From Todiramphus chloris collaris (lineage: Eukaryota > Chordata > Aves > Coraciiformes > Alcedinidae), in the NCBI GenBank assembly GCA_025345505.1, contig JANVCC010000120.1, forward strand, positions 5,794,104-5,858,103: a stretch of DNA of 64,000 bases. The letters are read 5' to 3'. The notes under the pieces were generated by a model, which saw only the letters and a list, made by a program, of their open reading frames with translations, was not told the origin of the DNA and made no database searches. A program made the translations under genes and the position numbers. Positions 12,001 through 21,596 of this stretch are shown piece after piece; the first letter of the stretch is position 1; each line of letters opens with the position of its first letter.

Positions 12001-15000
12001 TGAGCTCCCACGGGTGCTGGCTGGGCTGGGGCCACCCTGGTCCCTGCTCCCAGGGGCTTAGTTGCAATAGAAGTAGCCCCAAAATTCATGGCTATAAAAG
12101 GAAAGAAGTCCCCTTTCTGTTCTTCTTATGGCTGCTGGGGGGTGACAGTGGCCCTGCGTCCCCGCAGTGCCCTGCTGCCTTTGAAGGGACAGGGACACAC
12201 GTAGCTGTGCCCTGCCTGGGCCACCTTGGTGATGCCAATGGCTCAGCCTGGGGGGGCAGGAGAAGCCCACGGGCCCCCTTGTCCTAAGGCAGGCAGTGCC
12301 CTGAGCACCCAGCCAGCGCCTCAAGCACCCAGCCAGCTCCAGCTTGGGGACACCGAGGAAGAGGGGACAACGGGGCGTTCCTGGCAGGGCGCATGGCATT
12401 GGGGCTGGGGTCTCCATGCCACACTGTGCCTGTGTGGTCAGCCCCAGCATCACTTGTAGGGTGGGGGGGCAATGCTCGGGGAGGGGGGGGGGGGCTGTTT
12501 CGGGGCAGCCCTGGCACAGCGGGCTCACCCCGGCCCCTCTCTCCCTGCCCCAGGGCATCGCTGTGGAGCTCCTGCGTGGTCCTGCCTCTGCTGGCGCTGA
12601 CCTGGATGTCGGCCGTGCTCGCCATGACCGACCGGCGCTCCATCCTCTTCCAGGTCCTCTTCGCCGTCTTCAACTCCGTCCAGGGCTTCGTCATCATCAC
12701 CGTGCACGGGTTCCTGCGCCGAGAGGTGGGGCTGCCCCGACGGGGTGCCCGGGGAGGGGACCCTTGGCCACGGGGCCGTGACCGGCTCTGTCCCCGCAGG
12801 TCCAGGACGTGGTGAAGTGTCAGATGGGGGGTTGCAGGAGTGAGGAGAATGAAAACTCGCCCAACTCCTGCAAGAACGGGCAGGTGCAGATCCTGGTGAG
12901 TGCGGCAGCGCTGGGGCAGGGTCCCCTTTCCCAATCCCGCTGCTGCCTGTGCTGGCCAAGGTGCATTCATTTCCTCGTCTCTCTCCCTCTCTTTCTCTCC
13001 TCTCTCTCTCTTTCTTTCCCCTCTTTCTGTATTTTTATAGACAGATTTTGAAAAGGACGTTGACCTGGCGTGTCAGACAGGTGAGGTCTCCCCTGCATCC
13101 CGTGATGTGGATGCCATGCCCAGGAGACACAGGCAGCGTGTGTCGGGTTGGGCACAATGCCACCATGCAGGGGCTCGGTCCAGCCCTCCCGCGGGACCCC
13201 CGAGGCTGGCACTGACCCCACTCCCTGCCCACAGTGCTGTTCAAGGAGGTGAACACCTGCAACCCCGCCACCATCACGGGCACCTTATCCCGCATCTCCC
13301 TGGATGGGGATGAAGACCCCAAGCTCAACACCACCTCCGAGAGTGGCCTGGGCTTCTCCAGCCTGCCAGGAAACATCCCTCCCTCCAGCATCCTGGTCCA
13401 GGTGCCCAAGATGACGCCCAACGTGGTGGCAGGATTGAGCGAGCTGGGTGAGCCACCGGCGCAACCGCTCGGCCTGGAGACGCCGGGTCCCGTCTACCTG
13501 TGCACGGAGAGCAGCCTGCGGCCCCTGGAATACGGCTGGCTACGGGCCCCCGAGCCCCCGCGGGAGAGCGACTACATGATGCTGCCTCGCCGGACCGGCA
13601 GCCTCAAGCCCTTCCAGCGGGAAGAGAGCGCCCTCGGTCCCGGCGTCGAGGAGGGGGTGCCCGGCGGGACGGGGCGCCCGGCAGCCGAGGGGGATGCCTA
13701 CCCCGGCTTTGTGGCGGTGGATCACGTCAACGTGAACTTGAACCAGCCCTACGGGACGATGAAGGCCCCCTACGGCCTCCAGTTCAAGCAGCACCCCACG
13801 GTGCGGCAGATCCTGGCCTCGGAGCTGTCGGAGCGCAGCCGCACCATGCCCCGCACCGTCCCCGGCTCTGCCATGAAAGTGGGGTCCCTGGAGGTGAGCT
13901 GGGGGGCTGGCACGGGGAGGGAAATGTACGGGATGGAGAGTGCACGAGCGTGAGTGCAGAATGCAGGGTGCATGAGTTGCCCCTGTGCTCGCTGCCCAGC
14001 ATCCCACCCTTCCCTTGGTGATGCCTTCCCCCCCCCCGGGAGTTCATCCCTTGTCCTCAGCTGGGCTCTGCCCCCAGCATGTGGCACAGCCTGGGGCTGG
14101 CATGAGCTCCCACCCTTGGCCCTGCTCCCTCCTGCATCCTGGAGCTCCAAAGACCTTTCCCTTTTCTTCTCCATCTCCTCCCTCCCTCCGGGCCCTGCCT
14201 GTCCCCTGCCAGAGGAAGAGGTTGCGATACTCTGACCTGGACTTTGAGGTAAGCCCCACCACGGCCACGGGTGCCACCGGTGCCCGCCATGGGGTTGGGT
14301 GCCATCTGGTGACGGAACCGTCTTGGCCCTGGTTTGCTCTGTCAGCAAAGCAGCAGCCGAACTTGGAGGAGTTTTTATACCAGGCAATAACGAGCATCAG
14401 CTCGCAGTTAAAACGCCAGCGCCGAGCTCTGCCGCTCGCCTGCAGCCCCCGCCCGGGGTCTGGGGGTGCCCCGGGAAGGCAGGGGGTGGTTGGGGGTTGA
14501 GGTGCATGCCAAGGTGTGCAGGGCCACGCTGGATGCCGACGACCGCGGGCTCTGCTCTCGCCCCGCAGAAGGTGATGCACACGCGGAAGCGTCACTCCGA
14601 GCTCTACCATGAGCTCAACCAGAAGTTTCACACGCTGGACCGGTACCGAGCCCCGGCTACCGGCTCCTCTAAGGTGAGGTCCTGGCGGTCCCATCCTGCT
14701 CTGGTCTGCTCCTTTGTACCCCTCCACCTCCCCCTGTATGGACTGGGGTATCTCAGGGAGGATGTGGGATACGGGGCATCCCCAGGATGATGCTGAAGCT
14801 GAGCGCTGTGGTTTTCTCCGCAGCGAGAAAAGCGGTGGAGCGTCTCGTCAGGCGGGGGCGAGAAGAGCACGGCCAACGTAAGCGCCTGACCCCCCCCGGG
14901 GGCTCCTCCACCCCATCCTGAATGGGGATGGAGGGTGACGGTGGGTGGCTGTGCCCTGGGGCCAGGTGCCGGTGGGACAGAGCCACCCGTCGCCCTGCAC

Positions 15001-15231
15001 CGCGGCCGCTCAGCGCGGCTCCCTCTCACCTTGCAGGATGGGGCCAACCCCGAGGAGAAGAAGCCGCAGGCCCCGGCCGCGCCGCCGAAGCCGTGGAGCA
15101 CGTTTAAGGCAATGACACTGGGCTCCCTGCCCAGTGCCCACCGGGACCGACTGGAGCTGCGCTGCGCAGACTGGGAGACTCCCTGCGCCGGCCTGGATGC
15201 GGCCGACGGCGATTTCCAGACGGAGGTGTGA
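80..15231 (+). CDS. ADGRB2: Adhesion G protein-coupled receptor B2 (brain angiogenesis inhibitor 2), 3' part
   Basis: This is a neuronal adhesion GPCR of the plasma membrane. The window holds 29 coding exons with GT-AG junctions, about 1257 residues, ending at TGA 15229-15231. Visible in order: four thrombospondin type-1 repeats, a hormone-receptor motif, the GAIN domain with GPS, seven membrane segments and a long cytoplasmic tail ending QTEV, a class I PDZ ligand. Four repeats rather than five, plus COL16A1 as neighbour, point to ADGRB2 rather than ADGRB1. Signal peptide, CUB-like region and other 5' exons lie before base 1. All exon phases agree only if one base is removed from a C10 run at 7148-7157. 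The GPS triad is atypical. Identity rests on near-identical 7TM segments such as [14 protein letters not shown] and on the tail; I am very sure. Confidence 0.96.
565..890 (+). mobile_element. CR1 LINE 3' fragment in an ADGRB2 intron
   Basis: The stretch runs through hallmark CR1 3'-end phrases: the GGACAAGGG and TTTAAACT segment, the GCCCAGAGAGGTGGTGG segment, and the end AAGGTCCCTTTCAACCC. These are typical of avian chicken repeat 1. It is 5'-truncated and on the + strand within intron 245-1786; both edges are approximate. Confidence 0.85.
1705..1732 (+). repeat. (AGG)n trinucleotide repeat
   Basis: A run of AGG triplets sits about 55 nt upstream of the acceptor of the second TSR exon of ADGRB2. 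It is a purine-rich microsatellite inside the intron and not coding. Confidence 0.85.
2950..3378 (+). mobile_element. CR1 LINE 3' fragment in an ADGRB2 intron
   Basis: Typical CR1 3' sequence: AAGGGTCTAGAGCA, GAGGAGCAGCTGAG, the TTTAGGTTGGAGCTGAGG block and the end GGTCTATTCCAACGG. It is + strand, ends about 120 nt before the third TSR exon, and resembles the copy at 19710-20060, suggesting the same CR1 subfamily. Confidence 0.88.
3961..4022 (+). repeat. 10-bp tandem repeat, about six copies
   Basis: The unit CACACGATGG repeats in perfect register about six times (first copy begins GACACGATGG, last ends in GATGGGACCC). It lies in the intron between the third and fourth TSR exons of ADGRB2. 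A 10-bp period equals one helical turn. Confidence 0.95.
4741..8746 (+). other. ADGRB2: ADGRB2 exons for HormR and GAIN/GPS domains
   Basis: Exons are 4741-4842, 4964-5070, 5476-5670, 5761-5829, 5929-6037, 6112-6258, 7083-7159, 7230-7332, 7571-7614 and 8620-8746. The first two encode the hormone-receptor motif ([19 protein letters not shown], then CLLSPHG). The rest build the GAIN domain, ending in the cysteine pattern CQTLE..CQC of the GPS. The exon ending at 7159 carries the surplus C discussed as a finding. The GPS triad reads Gln-Leu-Ala at 8702-8710. The intron 6259-7082 holds a 58-bp minisatellite. Confidence 0.93.
6345..6705 (+). repeat. 58-bp minisatellite of alternating purine-pyrimidine sequence
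   Basis: The anchor TGGGAGCGTG or a close variant begins at 6403, 6461, 6519, 6577, 6635 and 6693, giving a 58-bp period. Units consist largely of CGTG, GCAT and GCGC steps. The array sits in the ADGRB2 intron 6259-7082, with degenerate GT-rich flanks reaching about 6290-6930. Confidence 0.93.
9895..9970 (+). promoter_or_regulatory. AT-rich intronic element with paired GGATTA sites
   Basis: In the ADGRB2 intron 9795-10071 an AT-rich patch carries GGATTA at 9922-9927 and 9939-9944, the second within the near-palindrome GGATTAAATCC. GGATTA is the core site of K50 homeodomain factors (OTX, PITX, CRX families). Regulatory function is inference only. Confidence 0.3.
10998..11056 (+). repeat. 20-bp tandem repeat, about three copies
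   Basis: AGCACCCTGCCCTGCCGCAC repeats twice and then degenerates, in the ADGRB2 intron 10955-11530 just upstream of the loop-3 cassette exon. Confidence 0.85.
12800..15231 (+). other. ADGRB2: ADGRB2 exons for the cytoplasmic tail
   Basis: Exons are 12800-12895, 13041-13080, 13235-13893, 14213-14248, 14569-14673, 14824-14877 and 15037-15231. The 659-nt exon carries most of the tail. Later exons encode [12 protein letters not shown] and then [20 protein letters not shown], the most conserved stretch of the family tail. The last exon ends DGDFQTEV, whose QTEV fits PDZ-scaffold binding. The 13041 acceptor follows a long pyrimidine tract at 12965-13035. Confidence 0.94.
14330..14430 (+). promoter_or_regulatory. 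AT-rich intronic patch, possible conserved element
   Basis: Inside the ADGRB2 intron 14249-14568 a patch with TTTTTATACC and CAATAACGAG stands out from GC-rich surroundings. Nothing in it codes. I see composition and short motifs only; a regulatory role is a guess. Confidence 0.25.
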
Positions 15232-15760
15232 GCCCCGCGCCCGCCGTCGCCTTCACCCCAGCGTGGGCTGAGCCACGACGATGAGTTTGCTCCATCCTCA
15301 CGCTGGGTTTGCTCCATCGTCCTCCTTGGCGGCCGGGGGGGGGGGGGTCCCTGCCTGGCCGGAGCCATCCCCGCAGCAGGGATGACCGCTCTACCCCCCC
15401 GGCCACGGCCGCCTCCCGCCCGTCCTCGCGCGGTTTCTCCTCCCCGGCCCCCTCTGGACGTGGGTGTGGAGGGGACACGTGCACCCCCCCCCCCATCCCA
15501 TGTTCACCCACCGATCACGCCTGCACCCCCCCCGGGGCAGGACCGGCCGCTGAGGCCATCAGACCTTCGTTCTTTTCTACCGGGATGTTTCTTCACGCCG
15601 TGCACCGTGTGCACGCGAGCGGCTGCCCCCCGGGGCCGGGCTGCCCTCGCCCCCCCAACCCTGGGGCTCCGCGGCCGCCCCCTCCCAGCCCTCCCCACTG
15701 TCCCCACCCCACGGGGCAGGTGCTGTCGTTGTTGGAAATAAAAGTTCACTCTCTGTGGTG
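15232..15760 (+). other. ADGRB2: ADGRB2 3' untranslated region
   Basis: About 500 nt of C-rich sequence follow the TGA at 15229-15231 and end just past a canonical AATAAA at 15737-15742. No other gene intervenes. The cleavage position is inferred from the hexamer. Confidence 0.7.
15737..15742 (+). terminator. ADGRB2: Polyadenylation signal AATAAA of ADGRB2
   Basis: A perfect AATAAA lies 506 nt after the stop codon and is followed by a GT-rich stretch (about 15745-15765) typical of a downstream element. Confidence 0.75.
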
Positions 15761-15984
15761 CCGTGGGGCTGCGGCCGCCGCCTCGTGCTTCGTGTCAGGG
15801 GTCTGGCCGGGCAGGGGGGTGGGTGCTGCCAGCCTTTGGGGACCCTCGGTCCGTCTGCTCCCCCCTGACCCCCCTCCCTGCTCGCTCTGTGCCCCTGCCC
15901 GGAGCCGGCAGGATCCTGCTGCCCAGGGCTGAGCCTGTGCCCACGTGCTGCCTCACAAATGAGCATCTTATCACGGGAGCCAAG

Positions 15985-16065
15985 AGCGGTAAATTACATG
16001 GTAATTAATCTATGAGCAAATTAGTAACTTCAGAGGCAATTACCATGCAATCTGCAGAGACACGT
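15985..16065. promoter_or_regulatory. AT-rich island with a 10-bp inverted repeat, candidate enhancer
   Basis: CATGGTAATT at 15997-16006 is exactly inverted as AATTACCATG at 16038-16047, with TAATTAAT nearby. TAAT cores are homeodomain targets. The patch begins about 230 bp after the ADGRB2 polyadenylation signal. Function is inferred from composition and symmetry. Confidence 0.4.
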
Positions 16066-16097
16066 ATCGTGGGGTGCTTCACGCTGCCGGAGTGTCC

Positions 16098-16134
16098 CCA
16101 GCACCAGCACCAGCACCAGCACCAGCACCAGCAG
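16098..16134 (+). repeat. (CAGCAC)n hexamer repeat
   Basis: About six copies of a CAGCAC hexamer, intergenic, immediately after the AT-rich island. Confidence 0.9.
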
Positions 16135-17394
16135 AGCTGGGTGTTGCAATGCGTGTGTGCTGCCCGTGGCACCCTGCAGGTGCCCCTGGGGCTGGGGGGG
16201 GCTGGCAATGGGGCCAGTAGCCATGCCTATGAACTGGTGCCAGACCACAGCTGTGCTGGGAGGACGGTGCTGGAGGAGAGGCCAGCTCTGCATGGTGGCC
16301 CTCGGCACCTCAGGGGCTAACGCGGCCTGTGCTGTTAATCCAGGGTGTGGATCCGGTGACCGTGGCACCAAAACCCTCCCATGCTGCACTGGGGAGGGCT
16401 GTGTGGCCAACTGCAATGGTGGGCAGCGTGCCCTGGTCGTGGCTATTGCTTCTCTCTGCGTGAAGGCACCAGCAGCTCCCCCGAGGGCTCATCTCAGTGA
16501 GGACAGGTTTGGTCAGGGCTGTGGGCGAGCAAGGAGCACCCTCCAGCACTCTCAGTTTGGGAAGATGACTTTCCCACAGGTATGAAGCTGGTGGAAGCCA
16601 TGGGACCAGCGCTGACCCTCTGCTCCCAGAAGATACCAGTACAGCTGAAACCTCAGCAAGGGATGCTGCCCGGTTTGTCCCAGTGGCGTCCAAGATGCTG
16701 GTTTGCTCCTTGTCTGCACTGTGGTGCTGTGGGCACCCCAAGCCCCTGGGTGCTGGGTCGGGGGCACTGCCAGCCCTGGGCAGCTGCTCTTTCCCCTGCC
16801 ACAGAATCTCTTGGTCTTCCTCAGCTCAGGCCCGGGGCCGCAGAGATGCGATTGTGAGATGAGGCTCCAAACGAGGCCGGTTAACGGGGAGCATCCTGAA
16901 CCCAGCCGGCACAGCCGGGGGGGACCGGCACCAAGAGGGTCCCATGGCAGGGACGAGCTGGGACTGTGCCCAGAGGATGGGAGACCCCCACCGGAGACAA
17001 AAAGAGGTGTGGGAAGGTCCTAGGCACCGCACAGCCGCCTCCTGCTCCCGGGTTTGCCAGCACTGGGCTGGCGCCAGCTCCAGTTGTGCAACAGATGCTG
17101 GAGCCACGGCATGGGGAGGGGGCCAGGCCCGAGTGCGGGGGTTTTGGTGGGCAGTGCCCTGGGGACAACACCGGGGGGCTGAGGACACCCACCCCTCCCT
17201 GGGAATGTTCCCTCGGTGCCCTGCCCCGGCCGCTAATCTCGCTCATAACAGCAGCCCTGTCCTCTCGCTCCAGTTGCCGGGAGCCGCCGCGCACTGGGAT
17301 CCCCCCTCCCCGTGATTCGGGGGACCCAGGGCCGGCTCCAGCTCCCCTCCTCTCCCTTCCCAGCCAAAGGCAGCCGCGAGAGGCGGTGTCAGGG

Positions 17395-17460
17395 TTTCCT
17401 GGGGCATCTGTTGGCAATTAGCAGCTCTTATTACTCATGGAGACGCCATATGGGGCGAGG
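17395..17460. promoter_or_regulatory. Candidate conserved non-coding element
   Basis: A low-CpG, AT-richer patch containing GGCAATTAGCAGCTCTTATT and CCATATGG (a CArG-like or E-box core) in an otherwise GC-rich spacer. No coding signal. Regulatory role is inferred. Confidence 0.3.
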
Positions 17461-17789
17461 GAACGGAGCCCGGGCGAGAGGCACAGGCTCGTGGCGTGTC
17501 CAGGCACGGGGAGGGAGGCTGGTGGGGCCAAGCCCCCGATCCTGCAGGTCTGGGCAGGGACTGGGGGGCTGCAGAGTGGGTCTGAGCTAGCTGGAGAGTT
17601 CTGGAACCATTTTCCACCGGCAGCTTCCATCGGAGCCAAGCTGCACCCCTCTCCGTGCCAAAAATGTTCGGTTTGGGGGGGCGGAAATGATGGAGAAACG
17701 GGTCTGAGGCTGCGCGGCGCGGCGCGGGGGGACAGCGAGCTCGGCCGCTTGGCTCCACAGCCCCGTCTCCCTCCACATCTTCGGCGAAG

Positions 17790-17960
17790 AATTTCCTCCA
17801 AAAGAAGCAAAACTGCTGTTCTAACGCCACGGAAACACGCGGGGCCCCGTCAAGCTGGAAAGAATCCCCGCGGGCTTTTTCCTTCCTGGTGAACACTGGA
17901 ACTGGGGAGATTGTGCACAAATTAATGCGCAGAAATAAATGCTGAAGCGCTGAAATCCTC
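17790..17960. promoter_or_regulatory. Candidate conserved non-coding element
   Basis: Contains AATTTCCTCCAAAAGAAGCA, then ACAAATTAATGCGCAGAAAT and GGAATTCCTTCC. AT content is high for the window and there is no open frame with splice sites. Regulatory role is inferred. Confidence 0.3.
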
Positions 17961-18580
17961 ACCGCAGGAATTCCTTCCTGTCGACGCCGGCAGGGTCTGG
18001 CCCGTGTTACCCCAGCCCTCACCCCTTGGCCATAGAGGGGTTCCAGGGGGGGGCTGTGCCGGCAGCACCGGCGCTGAGCTGGGCACAGGAGGTGGGGAGC
18101 CTCACGGGAACTCAACTGCCACAGCCGCCGCATGACGCTCGAGGTTGGAGGCAAATTGTCTCCAGCCTGAAAATTGCCGGGCTCTGCTCCGGCTCATGTT
18201 TCTTGGCAGCCGAGGCGGCTGTTTCTTGGAAGCGCAGCTTTGCCTCTGCTTTTTCCGTGCTGGGTTGGTGGGCAGGGGCCATGGGATCCTGCTTTCCATC
18301 CCCCAGCTCGGCATCGCTCCAGGGGATGCTGGAATGGGATGGAGAGAAGCTGCTCCCCCCCTTAGCAGAGGATGAGGGGAGCAGGATATGGCTTCCTTGC
18401 CCCAGCAACACCGATCCCGAGAGGGATTGAGCAAGAGGAGGCAGGAACGGAGGCTTCCACAGGGCTACCCTGGGCTCCCAGGGCTGGTGGGGTCCTTTTG
18501 TGTCACTGGACGGGGGACAACCACCCTGGCAAGCGAGGGAAACTGAGGTACGGGCAGAGCAGCAGGAGGGATAGGTGCAA

Positions 18581-18609
18581 CCCCCCCCCCCCCCAAAAAA
18601 AAAAAAAAA
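18581..18609 (+). repeat. Adjacent poly-C and poly-A homopolymers
   Basis: A run of about 14 C is followed directly by about 15 A. Exact lengths are likely unreliable in an assembly. Confidence 0.85.
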
Positions 18610-18834
18610 GCAGTTTACAGCCTAATTTAGAGGGCCCTGGGAGCTACTGGCCATGCTGGTATTAGCAAGGCTGCCTTTCATCCCTGCTCTGTTGCAGGGT
18701 GGGCTGTGGTGCCAGGCTGGGCTGCGGGGCTGTTCCTGGTGCTGGGGGCCAGGACAGGTCCCCCCAGCCCATGAGATGCACAAGCTGGACTCGTGCTCCT
18801 GTTCGTCGCTTCTGGGTGGCCGCAAACAAAGAAC

Positions 18835-19165
18835 AGCTTGGGGTGAATAATTATCCACTGAACAGGAATTATAAAAGTTTCGTTATATTTCGTACCCACT
18901 TGCTTTAATTACCCTTAATTACTAGAGCAGGCAGCTCGCAGGAGAACCGAGTGCTCCGTCACCGCGTCTCGGGGGCTGTCGGCTGAATAAATGGCAGAGT
19001 CGAGCTGCTCTTCAAAAGCAGCATCGCTTGGTTTGCCCGCGACAGCTTATTTACTGTGGGCTGAATAAATATCAGTTGTTAATTAGAGCGCGTTTATTGA
19101 GATGCATGCGGCCCGAGCACACATTTGTAAAGCTTCAGTGTAAATAGATTCATCACAATTTGTGA
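18835..19165. promoter_or_regulatory. 330-bp AT-rich island, candidate long-range enhancer
   Basis: This is the most AT-rich unique stretch of the spacer, with repeated AATAAATA and TTAATTA words (TAATTAT near 18847, CTTTAATTACCCTTAATTAC near 18902, TTGTTAATTAGAGC near 19076). It contains no gene-like frame and no known transposon signature. It lies about 1.2 kb upstream of the COL16A1 CpG-rich promoter. Sequence character resembles vertebrate conserved enhancers; this is inference. Confidence 0.4.
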
Positions 19166-19709
19166 GGAAAGCGACTGAGCGGGGACTCGGCTGGGCTGGG
19201 CTGTGCCGGGCATCCCCCGGAGAGGCGATGCGGGGATGGGGACCTGGGGACACCCGCGGGTGCTTTGCAACCCCCAGACCCAAACTGGTGTGGGTCAGCG
19301 GCTGCCCTTGGGTGGGTCTGCTCCTTGTGCCTGCTCGCTGCCCGCGGGGGCTCGGGGAGGGACAGCTTGCATGGGCAGGGGATGCTGGAGCAAAGCCGGG
19401 CAGCCAGGCCCTGGGGCAGCGTTTGGGGCTGGCACGTCTGTGCGGCGCGAAGCCGGACGCAGCACAGAGACATTTGGAGCCAGGACGGGTGCTGGGTCCC
19501 TTCAGGGCTTAGCGGGACTGGCAGGGATCTGGCACAGCTCCGGAAAGTCAACAGCTCTGCTGCTGGGGATGAGAGGGGAGCGGTGCCAGGCATCCCTGCC
19601 ACCGGCAGTGGTGCCAGTGGGAGGGGTGGTGGCAAAGACACTGTCCCAGGGCTCTGATCCCGGGCACCTCCTCCCGGGCTGGATTGTCCTCAAGCCACCA
19701 GGCACTGAG

Positions 19710-20060
19710 GACAGCACCTTCTGGCTCTGGCAGCTCCTGGCAAGAGGTTGGAGCCAGGGGGGTCGGGCTCTGCTCCCAGGGAACCAGTGACAGGACAAGA
19801 GGAACCGGCCTCAAGCTGCCCCAGGGGAGGTTTAGGTTGGAGCTGAGGGAAAAATTTCTTCCCCTCCAGGGTTGTCCAGGGCTGTCCCAGGCTGCCCAGG
19901 GCAGTGGTGGAGTCCCCGTGATCCCTGGAGGGGTTTCCAAGCCATGGAGCTGTGGTGCTGAGGGACAGGGGTCAGTGGTGCCCGGGCAGTGCTGGGGCAA
20001 CGGGTGGACTCGATCATCTTGAAGGTCCCTTCCCACCAAACCGAGCCTCTGCTTCTATGG
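19710..20060 (+). mobile_element. CR1 LINE 3' fragment upstream of COL16A1
   Basis: Carries the TTTAGGTTGGAGCTGAGG block, GTTGTCCAGGGCTGTCCCAG, ATCCCTGGAGGGGTTTCCAA and the end CTTGAAGGTCCCTTCCCACC. It closely matches the copy at 2950-3378, is + strand and abuts the COL16A1 CpG-rich region. Confidence 0.88.
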
Positions 20061-20452
20061 TCAGTGGCGGGCTCTGGCTGCTCCCGGTGCCGCGGGCTCT
20101 GCCCGGGGCTGCTCCCGGTGCCGGTGCCGGTGCGGTGCCAGGGGTGCGGGGAAGGTGGGGTGGGGAGGTGCCCGGGGGAGGGGGCAGGAGGAGGAGGAGG
20201 AGGAGGAGGAGGAGGAGGGGAGGGGAAGGCGGTCGGCAGCTCGGCCCCCCACCCACCGCCCCGGGTCGGGGAGAGGCGGGGGGCGGGCAGCAGCCGGGGG
20301 GGTGGCTCGGGCTCGGGCTGCCCCCGGAGGGAGGCGGGGAAGGCGCCGGGGGCGGCGCACGGAGCTCCCGGTGTCCCGCCGGTGTCCCGCCGCTCTCCCA
20401 CCGGCCCGGCCCCGGCCCCGAGCAGCCCCGAGCCCCGGCGGGCACCCGGCAG
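20061..20452 (+). promoter_or_regulatory. COL16A1: COL16A1 CpG-rich promoter and non-coding first exon
   Basis: Sequence becomes extremely GC- and CpG-rich and contains a (GAG)n purine run near 20186-20220. A clean donor, GGCAG then GTGAGT, follows position 20452, so an untranslated first exon probably ends there and joins the acceptor before 21559. No TATA box is visible. The exact start site cannot be read from sequence. Confidence 0.6.
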
Positions 20453-20589
20453 GTGAGTCCCGGGCACGGGGAGGGGGGCAGAGCCGCGGGCCGGGGGGGA
20501 TTCCCCGCAATCTACCGTCATTAATCACTGCCCCGGGGCGGGCCGGGAACGGCGTCCCGGAGCCGTGGGGACCCGCGGGTGCGGAGGGT

Positions 20590-20880
20590 GCGGGGGTAGG
20601 GAAGGCGGGGAGCAGGGATGGGTGCAGGGGGAGCTGGGCTGGGTGCAGGGGGAGCAGGGGTGGGTGCAGGGGGAGCTGGGCTGGGTGGGTGCATGCGGGG
20701 CAGGGGTGGGTGCGGGGGGAGCTGGGGTGGGTGGGTGCAGGGGGAGCAGGGGTGGGTGCAGGGGGAGCTGGGGTGGGTGCAGGGGAGCTGGGGTGGGTGC
20801 AGGGGGAGCTGGGCTGGGTGCAGGGGGAGCTGGGATGGGTGGGTGCAGGGGGAGCAGGGCTGGGTGCAGGCAGTGCCGGG
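20590..20880 (+). repeat. GC-rich minisatellite, units of about 20-27 bp
   Basis: Degenerate units built from GGTGGGTGCAGGG and GGAGCTGGG(C/G)T repeat about twelve times in COL16A1 intron 1. Unit length varies. Open frames across it are artefacts. Confidence 0.85.
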
Positions 20881-21596
20881 CCAGGGGAGCCAGGAGGCAG
20901 CGGAGATGAGCTGGGAGGCGAGGGGCTTGTGCAGGAGGTTCGGGGCAGGGAAGCTGAGGGGTGCGAGGAGAACCCAGTGCAGGCAGGGCAGAGGTAGGGC
21001 TGTCGATCCCCAACTGCGGTGCGTGGGGACGAAGGAGCAGGGATGCTGGGTCCCAGTGTGTCGGCTCTGTCAGGACGCCTGGCTCCTGCCTGCAGCCCTG
21101 CCTTGCCTCGTGGCAGGAAGCAGGCAGGAGGAGGCCAGGTTGGGGTGACCTGCAGGGTCTGGGCCACCCCGGGGATCCACACGGGACTGGGTGATCAAAC
21201 AGGAAGGAATGAGACCTTTCCGGGGCAGGGTGCCTGCAAAGGAGGCACCCATCTCTGCTCTGGGGCACCCCAGCTCCTGCGTTTCCAGAGGTGTGGAGTA
21301 AATCTGGGTGCTGGGGTTGGACTGAACTTGACAACACTGGGGATGCTGGGGCTTGCCCTGTGTGCTTGGGCTGGGTGTGGAGTAGGCAAGGGATCCAGCG
21401 GTGAATGAGGGACACACTGACCCTCAAAACCTGCCCCAGCCCTGGCTGAGTGGGTCAGCATCAACTCTGTGCTGGTGGCTTTGCTGCCTCATGTCCTAGC
21501 ATGGGGCAGTGCCCACTGTGTGCCTGTCCTGCAGCTGCCCCATCTCTCTCCCTTGCAGGCATCCCGTGTTGTTCCTGAGCTGCTGCCGTGGGCATC

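Larger units (their letters stand above)
9301..12725 (+). other. ADGRB2: ADGRB2 exons for the seven-transmembrane region
   Basis: Exons are 9301-9404 (TM1), 9692-9794 (TM2), 10072-10222 (TM3 and loop), 10488-10557 (TM4), 10679-10745 and 10869-10954 (TM5 and start of loop 3), 11531-11629 (loop-3 cassette) and 12554-12725 (TM6-TM7). The hydrophobic stretches are clear, for example [20 protein letters not shown] and [16 protein letters not shown]. The 99-nt loop-3 exon is flanked by phase-2 introns on both sides, so receptor forms with and without 33 residues are possible. Confidence 0.94.
15761..20059. other. Intergenic region between ADGRB2 and COL16A1
   Basis: About 4.3 kb with no convincing exon on either strand; long open frames here are GC-driven and lack splice structure or recognisable protein. 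It holds AT-rich islands at 15985-16065, 17395-17460, 17790-17960 and 18835-19165, a hexamer repeat at 16098-16134, a C/A homopolymer pair near 18581-18609 and a CR1 end at 19710-20060. Confidence 0.8.

Noticed and set aside
20061-21182. Minus-strand frame with repeated Pro-Ala-Pro-Thr units
   Set aside because: The repeats come from the GC-rich minisatellite in COL16A1 intron 1 and the (GAG)n run of the CpG island; no splice or start support.
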